DNA of 20,794 nucleotides, from assembly GCA_964583095.1 (NCBI GenBank), contig CAZOVB010000078.1, positions 1 to 20,794 on the forward strand, in the 5' to 3' direction. The notes beneath the pieces are model-generated. The model made no database searches, was not told where the DNA came from, and was given only the letters and a program-made list of their open reading frames with translations. Position numbers and translations under genes: made by a program. Numbering within the stretch: position 1 is the stretch's first letter; each line of letters begins with the position of its first letter. Below, piece by piece: positions 1 through 7,885 of this stretch. The stretch comes from CAZOVB01 sp964583095 (GTDB taxonomy: Bacteria > Planctomycetota > Phycisphaerae > SM23-33).

Positions 1-61
1 ACACACGCAACTCACCGTCAAAGCTGACACAACACACATCTCTGCGGAATCGCTGGCTCTG

Positions 62-152
62 AAGAGGAAGCCTGTATTCTCTGGAGTTTTGTGGGTAACA
101 TACTTGCCTCAAGAGAAGTGGAATCCTTACACAACCCGTCAGGCTTTTTTTT
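62..152 (+). promoter_or_regulatory. Candidate leader RNA with terminator-like helix ahead of the glycosidase
   Basis: A purine tract at 62-74, ending in AAGCCTG, is complementary to 140-152, which is CAGGC followed by eight T. The core is 7 perfect pairs (68-74 with 140-146), and G-U and A-U pairs could extend it to 13. Inside the loop, TTCTCT (77-82) matches AGAGAA (112-117). The T run ends one base before the GGAGA ribosome-binding site (153-157) of the hydrolase, so a helix here could act on transcription or translation. The loop is long and no known riboswitch class was recognised. GA-rich sequence pairs easily with poly-U, so chance is possible. Nothing coding is evident in 1-162. Confidence 0.3.
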
Positions 153-162
153 GGAGAATCTC

Positions 163-2982
163 ATGCACCGGACATCCATGATCCTCTCACTCGTCACGCT
201 GATCCTTTTTGGCGGCTGCACTGCCCAGGCCGAGCCGCTTACGATTTACACCGACGGGGCGACGATTGTTGTCACCGACCTGGAGAGGGACCACCTTCGG
301 GTAAGTCCGATGTTCTGGGGCCCCGGCTGGAAGTACAGCGGCGGGGGCAGGGGCAGTTTCTCCCGCCAGGGCGATGCAGCCTTCGGGACCTTCCAAGGGC
401 AGTTGAAGGACAGCGAACTGGCCTATCAGCTCAAAACCACCGCACGGCTGGAAGGCCAAACACTCATCGTTCGCTACGTGCTGGATCCGAAAACCCCGGG
501 CAAGTGCCGGCTCATGGCGATCGGCATCGAGGCGGGGGATGTTCTGGACGGCCAGAAAGCCGTAGCCTCCAACGAGGAGGGAACCAAGGAAGTGGAACTT
601 CCCTTTTCCACCGGCTCCCTGGGCAAGGAAGTTACGCGTATCCGACTGGGCAGCGGAACGGACAGCTTTGATGTGAAGCTCAGTCCCGACCGGCGGGTGG
701 CGACGGATCAGCGGGCCGCCAGGGTCATCCTCGCAGAGGGCGACGTCCCCGCGAAGACGCAGACGCTCGAGCTTACCATCGAGCTTCCCGCCGAGGCGGT
801 CCTATATGCCGAGCCCTCCGAAGCTCCCAAGCCCGACAATTGGAACAAGTGGTTCGCCTGGGAAGGGCAGGGCAACGTGGCCACCGATTCGGTCATCAGC
901 CTGCAGAACTGGCTCGAGGCGCCGGCCGGCAAGCACGGGCGTATCGAAATGAAGGGCCAGGACCTCATCTACAACTCCAAGCCGATCAAGATCTGGGGCC
1001 TCAACAACGCCTACGGTGCCTGTGCGCCCAAGAAGGAACTGGCCGATGCCCGGGCGGAGTTGTACAGCAAGTACGGCGTCAACGGCGTTCGCCTCCACAA
1101 GCTGGCCGATGGACCGGACTGGGCGGGTATTCAATCCAAGCAAAGCGTGGTGGAGTTCGACCCGGAGGGGCTGGATCGACTGGACTACTACGTGGCGGCC
1201 CTGAAGAAGAAGGGCATCTATGTGAAGTTTTCGGTCGCGCTGGGATGGGGCCAACCGATGGGCCCGGCCGACGTGAAGTACGTGCCGTACCTGGAAGAAC
1301 TTGGCCAGTGGAAGGGCAAGGGCCGGGGAGCCCGGCGCATCGACCCGGGCGACGGTGCGATCTATTTTTCGCCGGAGATTCAGACCGTCAAGATTCTCCA
1401 ATTGGTCAATCTTCTCAAGCACAAAAATCCTTACACGGGTTTGACCTACGCCGAGGACCCGGCTGTCTTCCTGTTGGAGATGACCAACGAGGAAAGCATC
1501 TACTGGTATACGAGCATGAAAACCATGCTTTCCCACAAGCGGTTGCGCGACTACGCAGCCAGGAAGTTCACCCGCTGGCTCAAGCAGAAGTACCAGACGA
1601 AACAGGCGATGCTCGATGCCTGGGGCAAAGAGGGGGGGCTCAACGTGTTCACGCACGAGGAGGTCAGCGGTGAAAGTTGGGAAGAGGATACGATCGTCCC
1701 GGTCGGCAACGCCTGGTTCTTCCACCCCGACAACCTGAACACCTCCCAGGCGTATCGGCGGGCCAGGCTGCTGGATACGATGGCCTTTCTGCACGAGCTT
1801 CAGAACGAATTCTACGACCGGTTCAAGGAAGAGATCCGAAAGGCCGGCTACGAGGGGCTCGTCGAGGCGAGCAACTGGCAGGCCGGCTCGGCCATGAGCC
1901 ACTTCTACAATCTCCACAGTGACAGCCGCATCGGTCTTGTTGATCGACACAACTACTACTCCAACGGCCCGAGCATGCTCCGCGTGCCCGGCTCGGGAAC
2001 GCTCAGCAGCGGCCTGCAGCAGGTGGCGGGACTTCCATTCTCCATAAGCGAATGGATCCATACCTTCCCCAACGAACGGGGCATGGAAGGACCGGCGATC
2101 TTCGGTGCCTACGGCATGGGTCTGCAGGACTGGGATATCAGCTTCATGTTCGAGAACACCGACGACGGCCGATTTTCGGATATCTTCGGCCGCCAGCGAT
2201 GGGACGTGACGGCTCCGCACATTATGGGGCTGTTCCCCGCGGTGGCCCGGCAGGTCCTTCGCGACGATGTCAAGCCTTCCCGGCTCCTGGCCAAGCGTAA
2301 CGTGCATGTACCCTCGCTGGTCACCGGCAAGATGGATTTCTCCGAGACCGTCGAGCAGCAGCACGACATCAAGGTGATCAACTCCGACAAGGTGCCGGCC
2401 AGGACCTTGGCCGTGGCCCGCTGCGTGGTGGACTTCGTCGATCAGCCGACGCCTACACCGGAGTTCGACTTGGAGAAGCATACGGAGAACGGCACGCTGG
2501 TATCTTCCACCGGTCAACTCCGCTGGACACCGATGGGGGCTCCGGGATATGACGGCCAGGGATACTTCACCGTCGATACCCCCGGCACCCAGGCGGTGGT
2601 CGGTTATGCCCAAGGTAAGACCGCCGGGCTGGGCTTGGTGGACATTACCTCCGGTACGCCTTTTGCCTCCGTCTACGTAACAGCCGTGGAGAAGGACGAG
2701 GATCTTTCCTCTGGTGATCGATGGCTGGTTACGACGATCGCTCGCCTCCGCAATACGGGCATGGTGTATGTTGGCCGAAAGCTGCTCAAGAAGGGCTCTT
2801 CTCCGATCCTCATGGAGCCCGTCCAGGCCGAGTTGAATATCAAGCGTGAAGGCAAGGCGACTGTCCATGTGCTGGACCACGACGGGCGCCGCACCGGAGA
2901 GACCCTTCCGATGAAAGACGGCAACGTCCTTCTGGATGGAGCTTCGACGCAAGCGGTCTACTACGAAGTCGTCTTCGAGTAG
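163..2982 (+). CDS. Exported clan GH-A glycoside hydrolase (GH5-like, family unresolved)
   Basis: This is a secreted polysaccharide or oligosaccharide hydrolase of 939 residues. The ATG at 163 has GGAGA six bases upstream and begins a signal peptide. That peptide is hydrophobic over about residues 6-18, then has Cys19 (weak lipobox FGGC) and a type I site AQA before Glu24. An in-frame GTG at 91 would add 24 unlikely residues. Residues 24-250 look beta-rich. Residues 265-660 read as a TIM barrel: WGLNN near its start, a TNEES motif whose Glu443 fits the acid/base, and ISEW with Glu630 as nucleophile. This NE...E spacing is typical of clan GH-A retaining enzymes. About 250 C-terminal residues form further beta domains like those of large agarase- or galactosidase-type enzymes. 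The substrate cannot be told from sequence. The next gene is a sugar-dehydrogenase-type oxidoreductase, which suggests shared carbohydrate use. The clan assignment is fairly sure, the family is not. Confidence 0.85.
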   Translation: MHRTSMILSLVTLILFGGCTAQAEPLTIYTDGATIVVTDLERDHLRVSPMFWGPGWKYSGGGRGSFSRQGDAAFGTFQGQLKDSELAYQLKTTARLEGQTLIVRYVLDPKTPGKCRLMAIGIEAGDVLDGQKAVASNEEGTKEVELPFSTGSLGKEVTRIRLGSGTDSFDVKLSPDRRVATDQRAARVILAEGDVPAKTQTLELTIELPAEAVLYAEPSEAPKPDNWNKWFAWEGQGNVATDSVISLQNWLEAPAGKHGRIEMKGQDLIYNSKPIKIWGLNNAYGACAPKKELADARAELYSKYGVNGVRLHKLADGPDWAGIQSKQSVVEFDPEGLDRLDYYVAALKKKGIYVKFSVALGWGQPMGPADVKYVPYLEELGQWKGKGRGARRIDPGDGAIYFSPEIQTVKILQLVNLLKHKNPYTGLTYAEDPAVFLLEMTNEESIYWYTSMKTMLSHKRLRDYAARKFTRWLKQKYQTKQAMLDAWGKEGGLNVFTHEEVSGESWEEDTIVPVGNAWFFHPDNLNTSQAYRRARLLDTMAFLHELQNEFYDRFKEEIRKAGYEGLVEASNWQAGSAMSHFYNLHSDSRIGLVDRHNYYSNGPSMLRVPGSGTLSSGLQQVAGLPFSISEWIHTFPNERGMEGPAIFGAYGMGLQDWDISFMFENTDDGRFSDIFGRQRWDVTAPHIMGLFPAVARQVLRDDVKPSRLLAKRNVHVPSLVTGKMDFSETVEQQHDIKVINSDKVPARTLAVARCVVDFVDQPTPTPEFDLEKHTENGTLVSSTGQLRWTPMGAPGYDGQGYFTVDTPGTQAVVGYAQGKTAGLGLVDITSGTPFASVYVTAVEKDEDLSSGDRWLVTTIARLRNTGMVYVGRKLLKKGSSPILMEPVQAELNIKREGKATVHVLDHDGRRTGETLPMKDGNVLLDGASTQAVYYEVVFE

Positions 2983-2991
2983 ACCCGACAA

Positions 2992-3045
2992 ACACCGGAA
3001 ACCAGGCTGCCGGCGCCGGTGTCCTTCCGTCAGGGCCGCCGGTGT
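2992..3045. repeat. Dyad with alternative pairing partners downstream of the glycosidase
   Basis: ACACCGG at 2992-2998 is perfectly complementary to CCGGTGT, which occurs twice, at 3016-3022 and 3039-3045. Either copy could close a 7-bp stem just after the hydrolase stop codon. No U-run follows, so this is not a standard intrinsic terminator. It could still stabilise the 3' end of the hydrolase transcript. Confidence 0.3.
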
Positions 3046-3086
3046 CGGCTGTTCCATGTAAATCCATCCGGTGGCCTCACCTTGCC

Positions 3087-3115
3087 TTGATTCCCTCTGC
3101 CCGGGCCGCTACATT
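3087..3115 (+). promoter_or_regulatory. Candidate sigma70 promoter of the oxidoreductase
   Basis: TTGATT (3087-3092) and TACATT (3110-3115) are separated by exactly 17 bases, each matching 4 of 6 consensus positions. The predicted transcript would begin near 3122 and reach the GTG start at 3153 after about 30 bases that include an AGGA ribosome-binding site. This also argues against the upstream GTG at 3042 as the start. Confidence 0.4.
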
Positions 3116-3152
3116 TTGGCTTGAGGAGCCCAAGCGAGAAAGGAAACCAATC

Positions 3153-4466
3153 GTGGCACGAAAGACCCGTTACGCCCAGGTCGGTATCGGCGGAAGAAGT
3201 CAGATGTTTACCCGCGCCATCGTTGAGAAGTTCGCGGATATCGCCGAACTGGTCGCTTTGTGCGACGTGAACACCGGCCGTATGGAACTGCGCAACCGCA
3301 AGATCCAGCAGGACATGAACGCCCAGCCGGTGCCCCTGTACAAGGCCGACGACTTCGACAGGATGCTCCGGGAGACCCGTCCGGACAAGGTGATCGTTAC
3401 GACCGGGCCGGACTCCACCCACGCTCAGTACATCTGCAGAGCGATGGAACTGGGCTGCGACGTCATCACTGAAAAGCCGATGACCACCGACATTGAAAGC
3501 TGCAAACGCATCCTCGAGACCCAGCGCGGGACAGGTCGCGACCTGCGTGTGAGTTTCAATTACCGCTACGCGCCCCCCCGAAGCCAGGTCAAGCAACTGC
3601 TCATGGACGGCGAAATCGGCAATGTGCTCAGTGTCGATTTCACCTGGCCGCTGGATACGCGCCACGGGGCCGATTATTTCCGCCGCTGGCATCGCAAGTT
3701 GGGCAACTCCGGCTCGTTGCTGGTGCACAAGGCCACGCACCACTTCGACCTGGTCAACTGGTGGCTCGATGACATTCCCGAGGAAGTCTTCTGCCACGGG
3801 ACCAAGACGTTCTACACCCCCGAAAATGCCGACGCGATGGGCCTCCAGGGCCGCGGCCAACGCTGCCTGAATTGCCCCGTGAGCGACAAATGCAACTTCT
3901 ACCTGGACCTGGAGGCCTCGGAACATCTCAAGCAGCTCTACCTGGACAACGAGGCCGAAGACGGCTACTTCCGGGACCGGTGCGTCTTTGCCGAGGAGAT
4001 CGACATCTGGGACAACATGTCCGTCAGCGTCCGGTACAAGCGCGGAGCGGTCATGAATTACTTCCTTCTGGCCTACAGCCCGTGGGAGGGCTACCAGATT
4101 GCCTTCAGCGGCACGCGGGGCCGCCTGGAGCACGGCTCGACGCAGTTCGGCTACATCAGCGGAGAGCAGGAATCCCAGGTGCCCGGGCAGGTCAAGACAG
4201 AGGGGACGTATATCCGCCTGATGCCACATTTCGCCGATCCGCGTGCGGTGGAGCCCGCCCAGGGCGAGGGAGGCCACGGTGGGGGAGATCCGGTGCTGCT
4301 TCGGGATCTGTTCGATCCGGATGCCCCGGCTGACCCGCTGGGGCGCAAGGCCGACGAGCGGGACGGCGCCTGGTCGATTCTGACCGGGGTCGCCGCATAC
4401 CACAGCATTGCCGAGGGCAGGGCGGTCAAGATCTCCGAGCTGATCGGGGACATGCTGAAAACCTGA
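3153..4466 (+). CDS. Gfo/Idh/MocA-family NAD(P)-dependent oxidoreductase with Cys-rich insert
   Basis: This is a probable sugar or cyclitol dehydrogenase of 437 residues, cytoplasmic with no signal peptide. The GTG at 3153 is preferred because AGGA lies eight bases upstream and the protein then opens directly with the first Rossmann strand (YAQVGIGGRS). The frame is open back to 3042, but those 37 residues resemble no family. The N-terminal NAD(P) fold carries the family signature EKP (in VITEKPMTT) and NYRY. The C-terminal alpha/beta domain has DxxHFDLVNWW. A Cys cluster (CLNC, then Cys after six residues) occurs in a subset of the family and may bind metal. The glycine-rich loop reads GIGGRS rather than the classical GxGxxG, which is common in this branch. 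The substrate is unknown; the upstream hydrolase suggests a sugar released from polysaccharide. Confidence 0.88.
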   Translation: MARKTRYAQVGIGGRSQMFTRAIVEKFADIAELVALCDVNTGRMELRNRKIQQDMNAQPVPLYKADDFDRMLRETRPDKVIVTTGPDSTHAQYICRAMELGCDVITEKPMTTDIESCKRILETQRGTGRDLRVSFNYRYAPPRSQVKQLLMDGEIGNVLSVDFTWPLDTRHGADYFRRWHRKLGNSGSLLVHKATHHFDLVNWWLDDIPEEVFCHGTKTFYTPENADAMGLQGRGQRCLNCPVSDKCNFYLDLEASEHLKQLYLDNEAEDGYFRDRCVFAEEIDIWDNMSVSVRYKRGAVMNYFLLAYSPWEGYQIAFSGTRGRLEHGSTQFGYISGEQESQVPGQVKTEGTYIRLMPHFADPRAVEPAQGEGGHGGGDPVLLRDLFDPDAPADPLGRKADERDGAWSILTGVAAYHSIAEGRAVKISELIGDMLKT

Positions 4467-4550
4467 CTCCTCGGATCCGAACAACGGGGCCACAAGTCCA
4501 TGTATATCAATATGATGCAGAGTCAAGTTTCTCCAGGGACCTGGCATTTT

Positions 4551-4569
4551 CCTGATCAGGGGTCAGGGG
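4551..4569. repeat. Short palindrome plus tandem 7-mer
   Basis: CCTGATCAGG at 4551-4560 is a perfect 10-bp palindrome. It runs into two adjacent copies of TCAGGGG (4556-4562 and 4563-4569). It lies in the 262-base gap between the oxidoreductase and the sensor kinase and could be a protein-binding site. Chance cannot be excluded. Confidence 0.25.
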
Positions 4570-4636
4570 ATTTCCGATATGCCTAACAGGGAAGTAGGGC
4601 TTTTCACGTACTTAGGTTGTCGGCGGATTTGGTGAG

Positions 4637-4652
4637 CACGATGCGCATCGTG
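4637..4652. promoter_or_regulatory. Perfect 16-bp palindrome, candidate operator upstream of the hybrid kinase
   Basis: CACGATGCGCATCGTG is identical to its own reverse complement over all 16 bases. It sits 76 bases before the kinase start. With no loop it fits a DNA operator for a dimeric regulator better than an RNA hairpin. Eleven bases further on, CGTTA and TAACG (4663-4667 and 4671-4675) form a second, smaller dyad around a 3-base spacer. No clear -35/-10 pair was found in 4467-4728, so the promoter may be activator-dependent or of another sigma class. Confidence 0.4.
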
Positions 4653-4728
4653 TCCATCTCTGCGTTAAGGTAACGACAGAGAAAGCAGTTGCGCGCTCAT
4701 CGCCCGGCACCTGGAGACCCGAGTCACC

Positions 4729-7700
4729 GTGCGCACATCCTGGAAATGCAAGGTCGCCGGCGGACTGATCGGTCTGGTCATGCTTCTATCTGTGAAGTAT
4801 GCCCTGGCTGATTCGAATGCCGGTTCGTCCGAAAGAGCTCCCACCGGAGGCCAGAAGTCCTATCGAGTGGGTGTTCTGGCTCCCCGGGGCAAGCCTTGGT
4901 GCAGGCAGCAGTGGACTGCGACCGTCGAAGCCATCAGTCGTGGCGTTTCCGGCAGTCAGTTTTTACTGGTCCCCCTGGATTTCGCCCAGGTCGACCAGGT
5001 CGTTCGGGAAAAAAGCGTCGACTTCCTCCTGGCCAATCCTGCCGTTTTCGTTGTCATGGATCACCGGTATGGCCTGGAAGCCCTGGTTTCACTCGAAGCC
5101 CGCAGAGAGGGCAAGCCCTGCCGTTCCTTTGGTAGTGTAATTCTCTGCCGGGCCGACCGCAGCGACATCCAGAACCTTGCGGATCTTCGGGGCAAAAACC
5201 TCTTCGCGGTCGATTCGACCAGCTTCGGCGGGTTGATGATGGCCCAGAGGGAACTGCTGGCCGCGGGAGTTGACCCCCACAAGGATCTGAAAGAGACCGT
5301 CTATGGCGGCGGGCACGAGGAGGTCGTCCAGGCGGTCCTGGATGGCCGGGCCGACGCAGGGACCGTTCGCACCGACACACTGGAGCGCATGAGCCGCAAG
5401 GGGCAGATACGCCTCCAGGATCTGCGCGTTCTCTCCCGGCGCGGGCCCGATGAACAGTTCCCCTTCCTGCGATCGACCCGGCTGTACCCGGAGTGGCCCT
5501 TCGCTGCCCTGGGGCATGTCCCGCGTGCCCTGAAGCATAGTGTGTGCGAGGCGCTGCTGGCCATTGCACCGGGCGACCCTGCGGCAAGCTCGGGGTTGTA
5601 TTCCCGCTGGCATCTGCCTTGCGACTACAGCGATGTTCGCCGGTGCCTCCAGGAAGTGGGAGCCATTCGCAAGCCGTCCACGGTGCACCTGTCCACATGG
5701 CATTTTCTCCTGGCCAAGTGGCCTTGGGTTGTCGCATCGGTCCTGCTGATTCTGATTCTGGCCGGTGGCCTGATCCGCTACCGCCGGATGAACGCCGAGT
5801 TGCGTCATTCGCGCGGATTGCTGGCCCAGAGCAACCGTCGCATTCAGAAGATGATCGACGCGGTCGACGTGGGAATTCTGCTCATCGACGCTCAAACACA
5901 TGAGATCGTGGAAGCCAACCCTGTGGTCTGCCAACTGACCGGATACCAGCGGGAGGAAATCGTGGCAACGGTCTGCCACAGGATCGTCTGCCCACGTTCG
6001 CATGGGCACTGCCCGATTACCGATGAGGGCAAACAACTCGACCGCCGGGAGTGCGCCCTGCTCCGGAAAGACAAGTCGGAGATCCCGATCCTCAAGACCG
6101 TCCACCCGATCACACTCGATGGCAGGACGTGCCTGTTGGAGAGTTTCGTGGATATTTCCCGACAGCGCAAGCAGGCACAGCAGCTTGCCGATGCCCTCCA
6201 GCAGGCGGAGGATCTCAACGAGCAACTGGAGAGCCAGAGCGCCTGGGCCAACAGCATGGCCGCCGAAGCCGAAACCGCAAACGCCGCAAAAAGCGAGTTC
6301 CTGGCCAACATGAGCCATGAGATCCGGACTCCCATGAACGGAATCATCGGCATGACTGACCTGCTGAGGGACTCAGGCCTCCGGGAAGACCAGGTCCAGT
6401 GCGTGGATACCATCGCCACCTGTGGAATGCAACTGTTGACGCTGGTCAACGATATCCTGGATTTTTCCAAGATCGAGGCCGGCAAGATGACCATGGAGGC
6501 CGTCGAGTTCAGCGTGGCCGACTGCGTGGAAGGCGTCGCCGATGCGATGGCTGTCAGCGCCGCGAAAAAAGGCCTCGACCTTTCCTGCTATGTTTCTCCC
6601 GAGATCCCCGCTTTGCTCAAAGGGGACCCGGGAAGATTGCGCCAGGTGCTCTTCAACCTGGTCAGCAATGCCGTGAAATTCACCGAAGAAGGCGAAGTCC
6701 GCATCCGCGCAGAGATGGAGCGTCATGCGGGCCCCCTGGCCTCTCTGCGGGTCACCGTCAGCGATACCGGCATCGGAATCGACCCGGAGAAGATCGATTC
6801 CCTTTTCGACTCTTTCTCCCAGGGCGAGGCGTCCACCACACGCAAATACGGGGGGACCGGTCTGGGCCTGGCGATCTCGCGAAAGCTCGTGGAGATCATG
6901 GGCGGGGAAATCCAGGTCGAAAGCCGGCTCGGCCAGGGCTCATCCTTTTGCTTCACGGTCATGCTCGATGTGCCCAGCCGGCCGGGACACGAAAAGATGG
7001 ACCATTCCTTCCTTCAGTCGCGGCAATTCCTCATCGTGGCCTCCAGCCCTACCCATTGCCATATACTACGGAAATACCTCGTATCCTGGGGCGCCCGGAG
7101 TCTGATCTGCAACAGCGGCGAAGAGGCAATCGAGGCCATAGAGCAAGCCAGTCGACAGGGCCGGGAGTACGACGCGGTTTTCCTGGAGCACGAAGAGTCC
7201 TCTTCTCGCCGGCTGGTCGAGGATCTGCGAAGCAGAGAGAATCTGTCCCGGATCCCGATTCTCCTGCTCACCCAGGCCGGCAGCCAGGCACGCTGCGAAT
7301 GGCTTGACGATCTGGGCCCGGCCGGGGGCCTGTCAAAGCCGCTTCGACAATCCCAACTCTTCGAGTGTCTTCAGAGGTTCCTGCAGGCTCCCAGTCATAG
7401 CGGCGAGTCCTCCAAGCAACGCCCGAGCCAGGGCCTTGCTGAGAGCCCGGTGCCGACGGGCCTGAAAGTCCTGCTTGTCGAAGACAACATCATCAACCAG
7501 AAAGTCGCGGTGCAACTGCTTACCCGACGATTCCAGGCCGAGGTGAAAGTGGCGGGCAATGGTGTCGAAGCCCTGACAGCTCTTCAGGACGGGGTCTTCG
7601 ATGTGGTCCTGATGGATTGCCAGATGCCCGAAATGGACGGATACGAAGCCACCCGTCGCATACGGACCGGAGAGCAGGGGACGATCAACCCGGATCTGCC

Positions 7701-7863
7701 GATCATTGCCATGACCGCTCGGGCCATGAGCGGCGACCGGGAAGAATGCCTGGCCGCCGGCATGGACGACTACCTTGCCAAGCCTATCGAGACCGGACGA
7801 CTGACCGAAGTGCTCAGCCGAGTCCTCCAGGGCCGATCGCTCTCGTCCGCACCGACCTCCTGA
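4729..7863 (+). CDS. Hybrid sensor histidine kinase with PhnD/TtrS-like periplasmic sensor, PAS and two receivers
   Basis: This is a membrane sensor of 1044 residues starting at GTG 4729, with GGAGA 11 bases upstream and a signal or anchor helix ending in ALA-D. Residues 40-310 form a PhnD/TtrS-like solute-binding domain with segments such as DLRGKNLF, FGGLMMAQREL and ADAGTVRTDTLERM. They contain Cys58, Cys131 and Cys140. A transmembrane helix spans about 333-351. A PAS domain (375-490) carries Cys416, Cys421 and Cys428. A coiled coil follows, then HisKA with His530 in the SHEIRTPMNG box, then a HATPase with the N, DTGIG and GTGLGLAIS motifs (630-750). The first receiver (about 770-885) lacks the acidic pocket and has Glu820 in place of the phospho-Asp. 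The second (about 910-1030) is canonical, with phosphoacceptor Asp963 and Lys in AKPI. No output domain or partner regulator is adjacent. The ligand is unknown; sulfur oxyanions are one possibility by resemblance to TtrS. Confidence 0.9.
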   Translation: MRTSWKCKVAGGLIGLVMLLSVKYALADSNAGSSERAPTGGQKSYRVGVLAPRGKPWCRQQWTATVEAISRGVSGSQFLLVPLDFAQVDQVVREKSVDFLLANPAVFVVMDHRYGLEALVSLEARREGKPCRSFGSVILCRADRSDIQNLADLRGKNLFAVDSTSFGGLMMAQRELLAAGVDPHKDLKETVYGGGHEEVVQAVLDGRADAGTVRTDTLERMSRKGQIRLQDLRVLSRRGPDEQFPFLRSTRLYPEWPFAALGHVPRALKHSVCEALLAIAPGDPAASSGLYSRWHLPCDYSDVRRCLQEVGAIRKPSTVHLSTWHFLLAKWPWVVASVLLILILAGGLIRYRRMNAELRHSRGLLAQSNRRIQKMIDAVDVGILLIDAQTHEIVEANPVVCQLTGYQREEIVATVCHRIVCPRSHGHCPITDEGKQLDRRECALLRKDKSEIPILKTVHPITLDGRTCLLESFVDISRQRKQAQQLADALQQAEDLNEQLESQSAWANSMAAEAETANAAKSEFLANMSHEIRTPMNGIIGMTDLLRDSGLREDQVQCVDTIATCGMQLLTLVNDILDFSKIEAGKMTMEAVEFSVADCVEGVADAMAVSAAKKGLDLSCYVSPEIPALLKGDPGRLRQVLFNLVSNAVKFTEEGEVRIRAEMERHAGPLASLRVTVSDTGIGIDPEKIDSLFDSFSQGEASTTRKYGGTGLGLAISRKLVEIMGGEIQVESRLGQGSSFCFTVMLDVPSRPGHEKMDHSFLQSRQFLIVASSPTHCHILRKYLVSWGARSLICNSGEEAIEAIEQASRQGREYDAVFLEHEESSSRRLVEDLRSRENLSRIPILLLTQAGSQARCEWLDDLGPAGGLSKPLRQSQLFECLQRFLQAPSHSGESSKQRPSQGLAESPVPTGLKVLLVEDNIINQKVAVQLLTRRFQAEVKVAGNGVEALTALQDGVFDVVLMDCQMPEMDGYEATRRIRTGEQGTINPDLPIIAMTARAMSGDREECLAAGMDDYLAKPIETGRLTEVLSRVLQGRSLSSAPTS

Positions 7864-7871
7864 CCGACCCG

Positions 7872-7883
7872 GGGCCCGGGCCC
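7872..7883. terminator. GC palindrome between convergent genes, possible bidirectional terminator
   Basis: GGGCCCGGGCCC is a perfect 12-bp palindrome. It fills most of the 22-base gap between the stop codons of the plus-strand hybrid kinase and the minus-strand AraC regulator. No U-run follows on either strand, so it is not a canonical intrinsic terminator, but its placement suggests transcription from both sides stalls or is processed here. Confidence 0.3.
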
Positions 7884-7885
7884 GC

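Noticed and set aside
802..3057. Minus-strand open frame of 751 codons opposite the glycosidase
   Set aside because: It is antisense to a gene with clear catalytic motifs, has no recognisable domain and reflects high GC at third positions.
3030..4547. Minus-strand open frame of 505 codons opposite the oxidoreductase
   Set aside because: It mirrors a Gfo/Idh/MocA gene and has no domain or ribosome-binding site of its own.
4541..4560. TGGCAT stretch as a sigma54 promoter for the hybrid kinase
   Set aside because: The -12 GC element is not at the required spacing.
5089..6318. Minus-strand open frame of 409 codons opposite the hybrid kinase
   Set aside because: It is antisense to the sensor and PAS regions with no domain of its own.
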